Assembly: GCA_021736335.1 (NCBI GenBank)
Contig: JAIPGC010000002.1
Location: 1-64,000, forward strand
Reading direction: 5' to 3'
DNA from: Acholeplasmataceae bacterium
GTDB taxonomy: Bacteria; Bacillota_I; Bacilli_A; Acholeplasmatales; Acholeplasmataceae
DNA: 64,000 nucleotides
In this document: positions 44,916 through 52,331 of the stretch, in pieces
Layout: the number at the start of each line of letters is the position of its first letter
Numbering within the stretch: the stretch's first letter is position 1
The notes under the pieces: generated by a model
What the model saw: only the letters and a program-made list of their open reading frames with translations
Databases searched by the model: none
Told to the model about the DNA's origin: nothing
Program-made: the position numbers and the translations under genes

Positions 44916-44952
44916 ACTATCACTTCCCTTAGCAACGTTTTTAACTACTGAT

Positions 44953-44961
44953 ATTATACCA
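44953..44961 (-). promoter_or_regulatory. Extended -10 promoter of RNase J gene
   Basis: TGG-TATAAT on the minus strand (-10 at 44958-44953). Confidence 0.6.
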
Positions 44962-45027
44962 TGTTTTTAGAATATAACAATGATTTTGTTCTGGATATAT
45001 GTTATCATGTATATAGGTGAATAATGT

Positions 45028-45612
45028 ATGATAAATTATCCAATAAAACGCAAATCACAGGTGAAAACAACGAGTTATGCCAACCTTGGTATGACTCTAG
45101 AATCAGACATTGAGGCAACTAATGCCTATTATTTAAATATGGGCATTGCTGTCATTCACAAAAAACCTACACCTATTCAGGTGGTAAACGTCAGTTATCC
45201 AGCAAGAAATAAAGCAAAAATCACTGAAGCTTATTATAAAACACCTTCTACAACAGACTTTAATGGTGTCTATAAAGGTAAGTACATTGATTTTGATGCC
45301 AAAGAAACAAATTCGACAACTTCCATGCCTTTAAAGAATGTGCATGAACATCAAATAGATCATTTAAAAAACGTACACAAGCAAGGTGGTATTGCTTTTT
45401 TAATCGTACACTTTAAGAAATATAATCAATACTTTTTACTTCCTGCAGATGTTTTATTCTCTTTTTGGGATATTCAATATGATAAAGAAAAAGGGAGAAA
45501 ATCAATCCCTTATTCAGCATTTAAAGAAAAAGCATTTCTTATCCCATTTGGCTTTCAGCCAAGACTTGATTACATTAAAGTCATCGATCAATTTCTTTCC
45601 AACAGATTTTGA
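45028..45612 (+). CDS. recU: Holliday junction resolvase RecU
   Basis: Cuts four-way junctions during recombination and chromosome segregation. The protein has 194 residues. The nuclease core is visible: GMTLESDIEATNAYY at the start, KPTPIQVV, then TTDFNGVYKGKYIDFDAKETNSTTSMPLKNVHEHQI with the metal-binding Asp/Glu/Lys. AGGTGA lies upstream at 7 bases. In other Firmicutes recU is linked to a PBP gene; here that partner is absent. It converges on thiT with a 25-base overlap. Confidence 0.94.
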   Translation: MINYPIKRKSQVKTTSYANLGMTLESDIEATNAYYLNMGIAVIHKKPTPIQVVNVSYPARNKAKITEAYYKTPSTTDFNGVYKGKYIDFDAKETNSTTSMPLKNVHEHQIDHLKNVHKQGGIAFLIVHFKKYNQYFLLPADVLFSFWDIQYDKEKGRKSIPYSAFKEKAFLIPFGFQPRLDYIKVIDQFLSNRF

Positions 45613-46280
45613 GATAAAACCTGAAGTCGCTTAAAAATCAATAAACCAATTAATATAACAGATAATCCAGTTGTAAATATATAAATGAAATTATAACCAA
45701 AACTATATAACCATAAATTTTCACCAACAAATGAGAATATTCTTGTTGCTAAGTTTTGTGTCTCATTTCCTAATGCAACTTCAGATGCAGCGTATCTTAT
45801 GCTGCTTCCCCATAAGATGACACCACTAAGAGTGCTAGATATCAATCGGATGATACTAACTGATATGACAGCTATCATAAATGTCTTTTTACTTTTCAAT
45901 CCATCCTTAAATAAACCTGATAACCCAAATGACATAAAAGGAATAACATAATCAAGTAAAACTAATAAACCAATCATCCAAAATGTCCATGGTATACCTG
46001 TCCAAGTCTCTAATGTAATTCTTAATGTCTCTAGATAAATAATATAATCAATTCCAAAATTGTAAATTGCAAAAATTAGAGTTGAGATCAATCCATACTT
46101 GAATCCGATTAAAAGTCCTATTAAAATTAAGGGCAACATCGAAATCCCAAAAAATTTTCCACCAAATGGCATACTAAGATTTAATCCTGGTATTGCATTC
46201 GTCAGAACATCCAAAATAATTGCTACTGCTAAAAGATTGACTGCTATTAGCATTTTGAGTGTTTCTTTCTTTAATTTCAT
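45588..46280 (-). CDS. thiT: ECF transporter S component, ThiT-like thiamine transporter
   Basis: Substrate-binding membrane component that works with the shared EcfAA'T module (not in the window). The protein has 230 residues and about six helices. LSMPFGGKFFGISMLPLILIGLLIGFKYGLISTLIFAIYNF matches the S-component pattern of ThiT, as does the GIPWTFWMIGLLVLLDYVIPF block. The TPP riboswitch upstream strongly supports thiamine (or a precursor) as substrate. GGAGAG precedes the ATG. The end overlaps the convergent recU by 25 bases. Confidence 0.87.
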   Translation of the reverse strand: MKLKKETLKMLIAVNLLAVAIILDVLTNAIPGLNLSMPFGGKFFGISMLPLILIGLLIGFKYGLISTLIFAIYNFGIDYIIYLETLRITLETWTGIPWTFWMIGLLVLLDYVIPFMSFGLSGLFKDGLKSKKTFMIAVISVSIIRLISSTLSGVILWGSSIRYAASEVALGNETQNLATRIFSFVGENLWLYSFGYNFIYIFTTGLSVILIGLLIFKRLQVLSQNLLERN

Positions 46281-46295
46281 TTCTTCTCTCCTTAG

Positions 46296-46330
46296 AAAAA
46301 TAAAAAATTTCTATGGATAACCAAGAAATT
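46296..46330 (-). terminator. TPP riboswitch expression platform (terminator)
   Basis: AATTTCT-TGG, loop TTAT, CCA-T-AGAAATT followed by TTTTATTTTT on the minus strand, just before the thiT ribosome binding site. TPP would favour termination. Confidence 0.8.
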
Positions 46331-46357
46331 GATAGTAAATGACAATAAATTATGTCG

Positions 46358-46436
46358 ACTATCCCTCCGCTGGTATGATCCAGATCAGGTTCGCGGGTCG
46401 ACTTTCGTCCTCTCAGCATTTAAGCTCCCCGTAGTG
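46358..46436 (-). ncRNA. TPP riboswitch (THI element)
   Basis: On the minus strand the canonical blocks occur in order: CGGGGAGC, GCTGAGAGGA, ACCC and GAACCTGATCTGGATCATACCAGCG, AGGGA. P1 forms between ACTA near the 5' end and TAGT at the 3' end. It controls the ThiT-like gene by transcription termination. Confidence 0.96.
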
Positions 46437-46445
46437 ATCACTCAT

Positions 46446-46474
46446 ATCATACCATCAAATATGATATTATTCAA
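46446..46474 (-). promoter_or_regulatory. Promoter of the TPP-thiT transcript
   Basis: TTGAAT (46474-46469), 17-base spacer, extended TGG-TATGAT (-10 at 46451-46446) on the minus strand; the start falls at the 5' end of the riboswitch. Confidence 0.75.
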
Positions 46475-46504
46475 TCATAACAGACTAGAAAAGAGGTTTT
46501 AATT

Positions 46505-46951
46505 ATGCCTGATCAATTAGCACTAGCATTCATAGTCATCGCATTTCTTATTTTTCTTATTGTTGGACTCAATTTCAAAATTGCTAGAGAACATGAAGCA
46601 CATGTCGTTGAACGAATTGGTCAATTCTATAAAATAGTCAAAGGTCCAGGAATATTTTTTAATATCCCTTTATTAGATAGAGTGGTTCAAGTTGTTCCAC
46701 TAAAACCACTAGAAAAAAATATCAAATTAGAGAATCACGAAACAGGCGTAGCACATAATCTACATTTAAGATATCAGATAAAAGATATCAAATTATTTGT
46801 CTATTCGACACTAGATGCAGAAAAATCTTTAAAAGATTACATTAGCAACAATCTTTCTATAGAAAATCAATTCACAAAGACTGATGAAAATTTGATTCAA
46901 GATTATGCAGAAATACTTGGTATAGAAATACTTGAGATGCTTTATAAATAA
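46505..46951 (+). CDS. Short SPFH/Band 7-like membrane protein
   Basis: Protein of 148 residues: one N-terminal helix (7-26), then the start of an SPFH domain (EAHVVERIGQFYKIVKGPGIFFNIPLLDRVVQVVPLKPLEKN), like that of stomatin-type proteins, but ending after the first half without the long helical C-terminus. The complete SPFH protein lies at 47.85 kb, so this may be a degenerate or specialised partner. The remaining stretch (NNLSIENQFTKTDENLIQDYAEILG) is not recognisable. AGAGGT precedes the ATG. Probably a membrane-microdomain partner or a decaying paralogue. Confidence 0.68.
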   Translation: MPDQLALAFIVIAFLIFLIVGLNFKIAREHEAHVVERIGQFYKIVKGPGIFFNIPLLDRVVQVVPLKPLEKNIKLENHETGVAHNLHLRYQIKDIKLFVYSTLDAEKSLKDYISNNLSIENQFTKTDENLIQDYAEILGIEILEMLYK

Positions 46952-46977
46952 CATAAAATAATTTATTGTAATTTCTC

Positions 46978-47005
46978 TTGCATTATCAATAATTTAGTGT
47001 ATAAT
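46978..47005 (+). promoter_or_regulatory. Promoter of the unknown-NfeD-SPFH operon
   Basis: TTGCAT (46978-46983), 16-base spacer, TATAAT (47000-47005), followed by AAGGAG at 47014-47019. Confidence 0.65.
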
Positions 47006-47027
47006 AGTAAGTGAAGGAGTGATTGCA

Positions 47028-47402
47028 ATGGAAATAACTTGGTTTAACGAAAAACCAAAAGACTGTATTGTTACTTTAGCAGCTGGAAATTTAACTCTAA
47101 ATAAACCAGCAACACTTTATTTTGAGAATGCATACAGTGTCATGCTTGGTTTTGATAGAGCTAAAAAACTTATTGTAGTGAAACCACTCAATAAAGCAGA
47201 TGCGATTCGTCATGATATTCCTGAAAATCAGAAATACCGAATCACTGTGCGCTCGTCATACAGCAGAGTCACTAATAAGGCATTCATGGAAGAAATCAGT
47301 AATTTTGCCAATTTGAATCTCGAATTTGAGACACATAAATACAAAGCAAATTGGAATAGTAAAGATCAACTCTTAATTGTTGATATGAAGGAGGAATTGT
47401 AA
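47028..47402 (+). CDS. Uncharacterised protein before NfeD (124 aa)
   Basis: I recognise no family. The ATG at 47028 has AAGGAG at good spacing; the track's GTG at 47019 overlaps that site. It is a soluble, beta-rich protein: ITWFNEKPKDCIVTLAAGNLTLNKPATLYFENAYSVMLGFDRAKKLIVVKPL, then YRITVRSSYSRVTNKAFMEEISNFANLNLE. The first part looks like a small DNA-binding or beta-barrel repeat, comparable to AbrB-like or MraZ-like beta structures, but without a diagnostic motif. It ends one base before the NfeD gene, so it probably belongs to that membrane-microdomain operon. Confidence 0.65.
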   Translation: MEITWFNEKPKDCIVTLAAGNLTLNKPATLYFENAYSVMLGFDRAKKLIVVKPLNKADAIRHDIPENQKYRITVRSSYSRVTNKAFMEEISNFANLNLEFETHKYKANWNSKDQLLIVDMKEEL

Positions 47403-47403
47403 T

Positions 47404-47832
47404 ATGGAAGAGTGGATGTTATGGTTGTGGTTAGGTATCTTTGTTGTTGCCTTAATGGTTGAATTTGGTACGGCTAATATGGTTAGTATTTGGTTTGCTT
47501 TGGCGGCAATTCCTAGTTTCATCTTAGCTCTTTTTAATGCGAATATCATTTTGCAAATCGTATTGTTCGTTGTTATTTCCATATTGCTACTTGTAGTAAC
47601 AAGACCACTAGCAATAAAATACTTCAAAACTAATGAGATTAAAACAAATGTTGATTTGTTTATGGGCTCTTCTGGTGTATGTATCTCAGATATAGAACCC
47701 AGTTCTATTGGACGAGTCAAGGTCCGTAATCAAGAATGGTCTGCTATTTCAAGCGAATCAATTCATATTGGTGAAAATGTTCGTGTTTTAGATGTTGAAG
47801 GCGCTAAATTAATTGTAGAAAAAATAGATTAA
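47404..47832 (+). CDS. NfeD-family membrane protein (short form)
   Basis: Protein of 142 residues with three to four helices (MLWLWLGIFVVALMVEFGTANMVSIWFALAAIPSFILALF, ILQIVLFVVISILLLVV) and a C-terminal OB-fold (SSIGRVKVRNQEWSAISSESIHIGENVRVLDVEGAKLIVEKID). This is the short NfeD type lacking the Clp-like protease domain. It lies 18 bases before the SPFH gene; NfeD-stomatin pairs organise membrane microdomains in many bacteria. AGGAGG lies upstream. Confidence 0.9.
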   Translation: MEEWMLWLWLGIFVVALMVEFGTANMVSIWFALAAIPSFILALFNANIILQIVLFVVISILLLVVTRPLAIKYFKTNEIKTNVDLFMGSSGVCISDIEPSSIGRVKVRNQEWSAISSESIHIGENVRVLDVEGAKLIVEKID

Positions 47833-47850
47833 AGAAAAGGAGAATTAAAA

Positions 47851-48795
47851 ATGAATGTATTAGATAGTTTACTAGCACCAGTAGCACTTAGTGTTGGTGG
47901 CATCGTAGGTATTATCTTCGGTGTAATTGTATTTGTAGTTGTTGTTTCTAGTTTTAGATTAGTAACTCAAACAAAGAAAGTCATTGTTGAACGTCTTGGT
48001 GGTTATTATACTACTTGGGGTGTTGGACTTCACTGGTTAGTTCCAATTCTTGATCGTCAAGTTAAAACAGTATCTTTAAAAGAACAAGTTAAGGACTTTG
48101 ATCCTCAACCAGTTATTACAAGAGATAATGTTACAATGCAAATAGATACTGTTGTGTTCTTTGCTATTACAGATCCAAAAGCTTATACTTATGGAACAGA
48201 AAATCCAATGATGGCAATTGAAAACATCTCAGCTACCACATTGCGTAATATTATTGGGGATTTAGATTTAGACCAAACACTTACTTCAAGAGATTTAATT
48301 AATACAAAGATGAGAGTTATTCTTGATGAAGCTACTGACCCATGGGGTATTAAAGTTAACCGTGTTGAAGTTAAGAACATTGTTCCACCTAAAGATATCC
48401 GTGATTCCATGGAAAAACAAATGCGTGCAGAACGTGAAAAACGTCAAACAATTTTGATTGCTGAAGGTGAAAAACGTTCTAAGATTCTAGAAGCTGAAGG
48501 TGAAGCTGAAGCTGTTCTATTAAGAGCTGAAGCAAACAAGCAACAAACCATCTTAAAAGCTGAAGGGGAAGCATCTGCAATCTTTAAGATTAAGGAAGCT
48601 GAAGCACTTGGTATTAAACTGATTAAAGATGCAGGTGCTGATCAAGCTGTTCTGACATTAAAATCACTTGAAGCATTGGCACTTGTTGCTAATGGTCAAG
48701 CTACGAAGATTGTTGTTCCAACAAATATTACAGACATCGCATCAACAGTTTTAATGGCTGCTGAAATTGCAAAAGAAGGAAAAGCAACTAAATAA
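47851..48795 (+). CDS. SPFH/Band 7 (stomatin-like) membrane scaffold protein
   Basis: Protein of 314 residues: an N-terminal helix (12-40), SPFH domain (TKKVIVERLGGYYTTWGVGLHWLVPILDRQVKTVSLKEQVKDFDPQPVITRDNVTMQID), then a coiled coil rich in EKRxxILxAEGE repeats and a C-terminal ITDIASTVLMAAEIAKEG. It would form ring oligomers on the inner membrane, with NfeD as partner. Quality control of membrane proteins is the usual proposed role. AAAGGAG upstream; a strong terminator follows. Confidence 0.92.
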   Translation: MNVLDSLLAPVALSVGGIVGIIFGVIVFVVVVSSFRLVTQTKKVIVERLGGYYTTWGVGLHWLVPILDRQVKTVSLKEQVKDFDPQPVITRDNVTMQIDTVVFFAITDPKAYTYGTENPMMAIENISATTLRNIIGDLDLDQTLTSRDLINTKMRVILDEATDPWGIKVNRVEVKNIVPPKDIRDSMEKQMRAEREKRQTILIAEGEKRSKILEAEGEAEAVLLRAEANKQQTILKAEGEASAIFKIKEAEALGIKLIKDAGADQAVLTLKSLEALALVANGQATKIVVPTNITDIASTVLMAAEIAKEGKATK

Positions 48796-48800
48796 AATGT

Positions 48801-48828
48801 AAAGGCTTAGTTAACCTAAGCCTTTTTC
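48801..48828 (+). terminator. Terminator of the SPFH operon
   Basis: AAAGGCTTAG, loop TTAAC, CTAAGCCTTT followed by TTCTTT. Confidence 0.88.
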
Positions 48829-48831
48829 TTT

Positions 48832-48860
48832 AAAAAAAAGACAACTTATTTGTTGTCTTT
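48832..48860 (-). terminator. Terminator of the phosphodiesterase gene
   Basis: AAAGACAAC, loop AAATAA, GTTGTCTTT followed by eight Ts on the minus strand. The stem includes the stop codon. Confidence 0.85.
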
Positions 48861-49994
48861 ATCTTTATTAAAGATAATAAGAGGAACTTCCATCTCTTCT
48901 TTTGTCAAACCTGCATGATGACCAAGAAATCTTGAATGTTCTTTGAAATTAAACATTTTATTCCCAATTGAGATAGCAACAAAGTCACCTAAGAAATCAT
49001 CTAACAGTGGATGTTTTATGCCATATCCGAGTAATCTTGAATCAAGTAATTCATCTTTCGAATATAGTTGAAATTCTTTCCCATACTTTTCGTTGAATGT
49101 TTTTTTGAACTTCTTTTTCATCAAGGCTTTTACAAAAAAATTAGTTGCTCTGGGTTCCATCGAAGGTTTTCTTCGTAACAACCTCATCATTTTTTGATCA
49201 TCAAATAGATCAATACCAACGACATTTGTCAAGCCATGGTCTGCAATCATTATGATAACTGTATCATGATCTACTTCTTTTGCTAATCGATCTGCTTGAA
49301 CATTTAACGATTTTAAGATACCTTTTACTTCATCAGACTCTGTTCCAAAATCATGTTGAATGAAATCTGGTTGTGTCCAATAGACATAACTAAAATTTCT
49401 TTCATCATTTTTTGATATCTCGATAGCTTGATCGACTTGCTTTTCAAAACTTTCAAATCCATTGAGTCTAAAATTAGGGAATAACTCATATGTGTTGACA
49501 TTTGGACTATGCATTCGAATTTGTTCATATATGGTTGGATAACTTAAATATTTGTCTCGAAGTATTTCATCGAATTTTCTTGATGAATCATAAAAGTCTT
49601 GATTCAAAAATACAATTTGATTTGTCTTTTCTTTTTTAAAATACTGAACCCACCCTAAATATCCACTACAAAAAGGAGGCAACCCTGATAATACCGCATT
49701 GGTTGCAGCAACTGTTGTTGGTGGAAATACAGAGGTTATCGTTTTCTTAATATTTTTTCTTAAAAAATCATCCTTATCCAAGTACCTGTTGATAATATTG
49801 ACACCCATTCCATCAAGTAAAACTAGAATTAGATGTTTTGGATTCTTATCCAAGACTTTTTTTAATTCTTTGATTGACGGATAAATCGATGGTGCATGAT
49901 AACTTTTTAAAATGGTTGCTGTCACATTTAAGATTGAATTTTCATAATTAGGATGCAAGATCATATCTTCTTTTATACTCAAAACTGTAATCAT
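48846..49994 (-). CDS. Alkaline-phosphatase-superfamily nucleotide pyrophosphatase/phosphodiesterase
   Basis: Soluble protein of up to 382 residues. Metal and active-site blocks of type I phosphodiesterases: LVLLDGMGVNII with the first Asp, TTVAATNAVLSGLPPF with the Thr-like nucleophile, TQPDFIQHDFG (Asp and His) and MIADHGLTNVVG. The start is uncertain: the ATG at 49994 has a GGAAG 14 bases upstream, while an internal ATG lies at codon 11. There is no signal peptide, so it probably acts in the cytoplasm. Possible substrates are nucleotides or phosphodiesters; sequence does not decide. It stands alone between two terminators or gaps. Confidence 0.82.
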   Translation of the reverse strand: MITVLSIKEDMILHPNYENSILNVTATILKSYHAPSIYPSIKELKKVLDKNPKHLILVLLDGMGVNIINRYLDKDDFLRKNIKKTITSVFPPTTVAATNAVLSGLPPFCSGYLGWVQYFKKEKTNQIVFLNQDFYDSSRKFDEILRDKYLSYPTIYEQIRMHSPNVNTYELFPNFRLNGFESFEKQVDQAIEISKNDERNFSYVYWTQPDFIQHDFGTESDEVKGILKSLNVQADRLAKEVDHDTVIIMIADHGLTNVVGIDLFDDQKMMRLLRRKPSMEPRATNFFVKALMKKKFKKTFNEKYGKEFQLYSKDELLDSRLLGYGIKHPLLDDFLGDFVAISIGNKMFNFKEHSRFLGHHAGLTKEEMEVPLIIFNKDKDNK

Positions 49995-50141
49995 AAATTG
50001 AGTATAGCTTCCTTTCTTTCTATTGTTATTATATTTTTTAAGCAGTGCACTTCCTCAATAATTTTACCATATGTTCATTATTTAAGGAATTCTACTAAAT
50101 TTAAATAATCAATAGTCAAAAACTTCTATTTCTACAATAAG

Positions 50142-50471
50142 TTACTCCAAGCTTTTCAATCCCGGAGTTTTAATATTAAGAAATGAAAGTGTATGGTCAT
50201 CATTTGCATAAACAGACATTTTCGTGTTAGGTGGACATAAAACAACATCATTCTCATTTACTTCGACAATCTCATCACCAATTTTTATACTTCCATGACC
50301 TTTAAGGATGAAAAATGTCACATCAAATGGAAAACTGTGTTCTGGAATCATTTGTCCTTTTTCCAAAAACAATTCTTTCATGGTAGCATGTTTGTGATCA
50401 ACAAGTGTTCTCGCAAGAATATTGTATTTGTTACAACTTTGAGGTAAATCATAAAGATTTTTTTTAATCAT
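50142..50471 (-). CDS. Cupin-domain protein
   Basis: Single small beta-barrel protein of 109 residues with the cupin core: PEHSFPFDVTFFILKGHGSIKIGDEIVEVNENDVVLCPPN. The first motif keeps one His and Glu-free pattern (HSFPFDVTF), so metal binding is uncertain; the second motif is weak. It may be a sensor or small-molecule binder rather than an enzyme. The upstream region holds a 28-bp inverted repeat over the -10. It stands alone, with 215 bases to the Crp/Fnr gene. Confidence 0.78.
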   Translation of the reverse strand: MIKKNLYDLPQSCNKYNILARTLVDHKHATMKELFLEKGQMIPEHSFPFDVTFFILKGHGSIKIGDEIVEVNENDVVLCPPNTKMSVYANDDHTLSFLNIKTPGLKSLE

Positions 50472-50487
50472 ATTTTCTCACTTTCTT

Positions 50488-50515
50488 ATATAATGAAAAA
50501 CTAAATTCATTATAT
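50488..50515 (-). promoter_or_regulatory. Inverted repeat over the cupin promoter
   Basis: ATATAATGAA (50488-50497), 8-base spacer, TTCATTATAT (50506-50515): perfect 10-bp arms. On the minus strand the right arm is the -10 (TGATATAAT extended form). It may be an operator. Confidence 0.5.
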
Positions 50516-50686
50516 CAATCTTTTTTTGTATCCAGATTCATGATATTTGAGTACCTTGATATTCCTGAATAAATTAAATAAGAATTTTGAAGACGATCTC
50601 CATCATGAAACAGAATACTGTTTTATTATAAATTTGTCAGCTGAAAAGGTAAAACTTCATAGATGCATGTCGTGCAATTTTTTTCA
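50516..50686. other. Intergenic gap between cupin and Crp/Fnr genes
   Basis: AT-rich with no ORF and no recognisable RNA or terminator beyond the T-run at its left edge. Confidence 0.5.
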
Positions 50687-51334
50687 TCATTTGCTTTTGT
50701 TTTGATTGATGAGTGTGATGGTTAACCGATCATATTCAATCAATCCTTCCTCATTCATTTTTTTAAGTTCTCTTGACAAACTTGTTCTTTCCACTCCGAA
50801 TTGTTTTGATAAATAAGTTTTTGAAGACTTCAATCTCACTTGATTAGATTGAGTGAAGTGACTTTCGGTTTCCAGGTACTTTAATATTTTTTGTCTGAGT
50901 GACGTACGATATTGATGTTTGATATGTCTTCCAAGAAAAATGCTGTTATCACTGATCAAATTGATGAAGCGTTCTCTGAAAGAGGCAAAATTCAAAAGAG
51001 ATTCAATCACGTGTTTGGGTATTCTATAAATGAGTGTATCAACATCTGCAACAACACTTAACATATATTTGTTTTCAGATGAAAACAGCATGTTCATCCC
51101 AATGTAACTTTTCTTGTCATAGTCTCGAATAACCAGAGTATTGCCCATATCATCTATTTGTTCAACATGAATTTTACCACTGACAATCAATTCTAAGAAA
51201 ATACATTCATCTTGTTCAAAATGGAGAATCTCCCCCTTTCGAACAGAAAGCAATTGTGATTCTTTATCTATTTCCCCATATTTATTGATATTCAATTTAG
51301 AAAACAAGTCATATTCATAAAGATTAATTTTCAT
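50687..51334 (-). CDS. Crp/Fnr-family transcriptional regulator
   Basis: Protein of 215 residues: an N-terminal cyclic-nucleotide-binding-like beta-roll (ELIVSGKIHVEQIDDMGNTLVIRDYDKKSYIGMNMLFS), a dimer helix and a C-terminal Crp-type winged helix (SSKTYLSKQFGVERTSLSRELKKMNEEGLIEYD). It lacks the Cys set for an Fnr [4Fe-4S] cluster (a single Cys, in DECIFLE) and the usual Arg/Ser cAMP contacts, so its signal is unknown. It is divergent from the membrane protein at 51.4 kb; a perfect palindrome in between probably is its operator. A TGGTATACT promoter overlaps that operator, suggesting autoregulation. GGTGAA serves as ribosome binding site. Confidence 0.87.
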   Translation of the reverse strand: MKINLYEYDLFSKLNINKYGEIDKESQLLSVRKGEILHFEQDECIFLELIVSGKIHVEQIDDMGNTLVIRDYDKKSYIGMNMLFSSENKYMLSVVADVDTLIYRIPKHVIESLLNFASFRERFINLISDNSIFLGRHIKHQYRTSLRQKILKYLETESHFTQSNQVRLKSSKTYLSKQFGVERTSLSRELKKMNEEGLIEYDRLTITLINQNKSK

Positions 51335-51346
51335 TTCTTCACCTAG

Positions 51347-51367
51347 TGTTACCTATGTAACAGTATA
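51347..51367. promoter_or_regulatory. Perfect palindrome, candidate Crp/Fnr operator
   Basis: TGTTAC-CTAT-GTAACA at 51347-51362, between divergent crp-like and membrane-protein genes. The crp-like gene's extended -10 (TGGTATACT; -10 at 51367-51362 on minus) overlaps its right end. The centre (51354.5) lies at -41.5 relative to the predicted start of the plus-strand gene (about 51396). Confidence 0.65.
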
Positions 51368-51380
51368 CCATATGAAATGA

Positions 51381-51389
51381 TGATATAAT
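51381..51389 (+). promoter_or_regulatory. Extended -10 promoter of the membrane-protein gene
   Basis: TGA-TATAAT with the -10 at 51384-51389 and a poor -35 (CAGTAT), as expected for a promoter activated by a regulator bound at about -41.5. Confidence 0.6.
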
Positions 51390-51419
51390 AATGAAAAATA
51401 TTTGTCTTGGAGGTTCATC

Positions 51420-52034
51420 ATGTTGACGTTGCCTTTGATTTTGTTATTATTTTTAGTTGTTTGGAAATTTAAAAGCATATTTCAAAAATATAGTATCGTT
51501 TTGTATGTTTCTTTTACAATCATTTCCATTGTTTCAGTTTTCTTCATCAACGTTTCGATTTTTCTACCATTTAAAATGGGATATCTTGGTTTAGCTTTCA
51601 TTTATGTTGTAATGCTCGTTGGTGCCTTACCAAAAAAGAGCAAGCAAACTAAAGAAAACCCAATAAGAAGAGATTATTCAATCCTAGGGTTTATCACGAT
51701 AACACCTCATGCCCTGTATTATATACTTCAGAATGCTTCAGGTGAACAAAATCCTATTATCTTTGGTGTGATTGCTTATGTTGTTATGATTCCTTTATTC
51801 ATTACATCTTTTAGAACAGTTAGACATAAGATGAAAGAGAGTAATTGGAAGAAACTTCAAAAACTTGCCTATGTTGTATATATTTCACTCTTTATTCATT
51901 TAATCATGAATTCATCAGGAATTAATTTGATATTATATGTTGTTCTATTTTCTTTCTATTTTGTTTTAAAGATCCTTGACATATATAAAAAAACAAGAGT
52001 TAAGATTTCTTTCAATCAAGAGTTACCATCATAA
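51420..52034 (+). CDS. Membrane protein resembling ferric-reductase/YedZ-type heme-binding subunits
   Basis: Start at the ATG 51420 (GGAGG six bases upstream); the track TTG at 51402 is upstream of that site. Protein of 204 residues with about six helices. The helix containing ITPHALYYIL and the later SFRTVRHKMKESNWKKLQKLAYVVYISLFIHLI resemble the His-bearing helices and the WxxLHRLxY segment of ferric-reductase-like domains, so heme-linked electron transfer is possible. The predicted promoter and operator suggest activation by the divergent Crp/Fnr regulator. A perfect-palindrome terminator follows. Confidence 0.62.
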   Translation: MLTLPLILLLFLVVWKFKSIFQKYSIVLYVSFTIISIVSVFFINVSIFLPFKMGYLGLAFIYVVMLVGALPKKSKQTKENPIRRDYSILGFITITPHALYYILQNASGEQNPIIFGVIAYVVMIPLFITSFRTVRHKMKESNWKKLQKLAYVVYISLFIHLIMNSSGINLILYVVLFSFYFVLKILDIYKKTRVKISFNQELPS

Positions 52035-52050
52035 ATCTCATTGAGTATCT

Positions 52051-52084
52051 AACAAAAAGACAGAAAATTTTCTGTCTTTTTGTT
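52051..52084. terminator. 34-bp perfect palindrome terminator
   Basis: AACAAAAAGACAGAAAA followed directly by its exact reverse complement TTTTCTGTCTTTTTGTT. It ends the plus-strand gene and can also stop transcription from the minus-strand pdp side. Confidence 0.82.
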
Positions 52085-52123
52085 ATACCAAATATGATGG
52101 CTTCTTTAATAATCAATGTGTAA

Positions 52124-52321
52124 CTAATCAAATTTATTAGTTAATATACTAAGTTGACTCATTTTGTTCTTAATAGTACCTTCGATAATCATCATATATG
52201 TAATGCTTCTTGCATCAAGACAAGTTCCACAAAGATAGACAGAACCATTCTTTTTGATGATAGCTTTAATCATTCTTTTATGAATTTTTAAATCATTATA
52301 GCTACATGAATCATAATACAC
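52124..52321 (-). pseudogene. DsrE/DsrF-like fragment (C-terminal half only)
   Basis: ORF of 65 codons with a GTG start behind AAAGGTGGG, 10 bases after the pdp stop. The core VYLCGTCLDARSITYMMIIEGTIKNKMSQLSIL matches the C-terminal half of DsrE-like sulfur-relay proteins (CGTCLDARG, then the TM..L block), but the N-terminal half of the usual 110-120 residues is missing. It also stops shortly after the helix. I take it to be a truncated remnant, though expression as a small protein is possible because its start and position are good. Confidence 0.5.
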
Positions 52322-52331
52322 TTTCCCACCT

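Noticed and set aside
46174-46419. Minus-strand ORF of 81 aa across the TPP riboswitch
   Set aside because: It lies on top of the aptamer and terminator and out of frame with thiT.
49325-49528. Other short ORFs inside long genes (such as 2588-2866, 21963-22265, 26558-26995, 37480-37662, 41853-42185, 45449-45634)
   Set aside because: All are shadows in other frames of strongly supported genes or the T-box.
52051-52084. 34-bp perfect palindrome as a protein-binding site or replication element
   Set aside because: Its A- and T-rich flanks and position after a stop codon fit a bidirectional terminator better.
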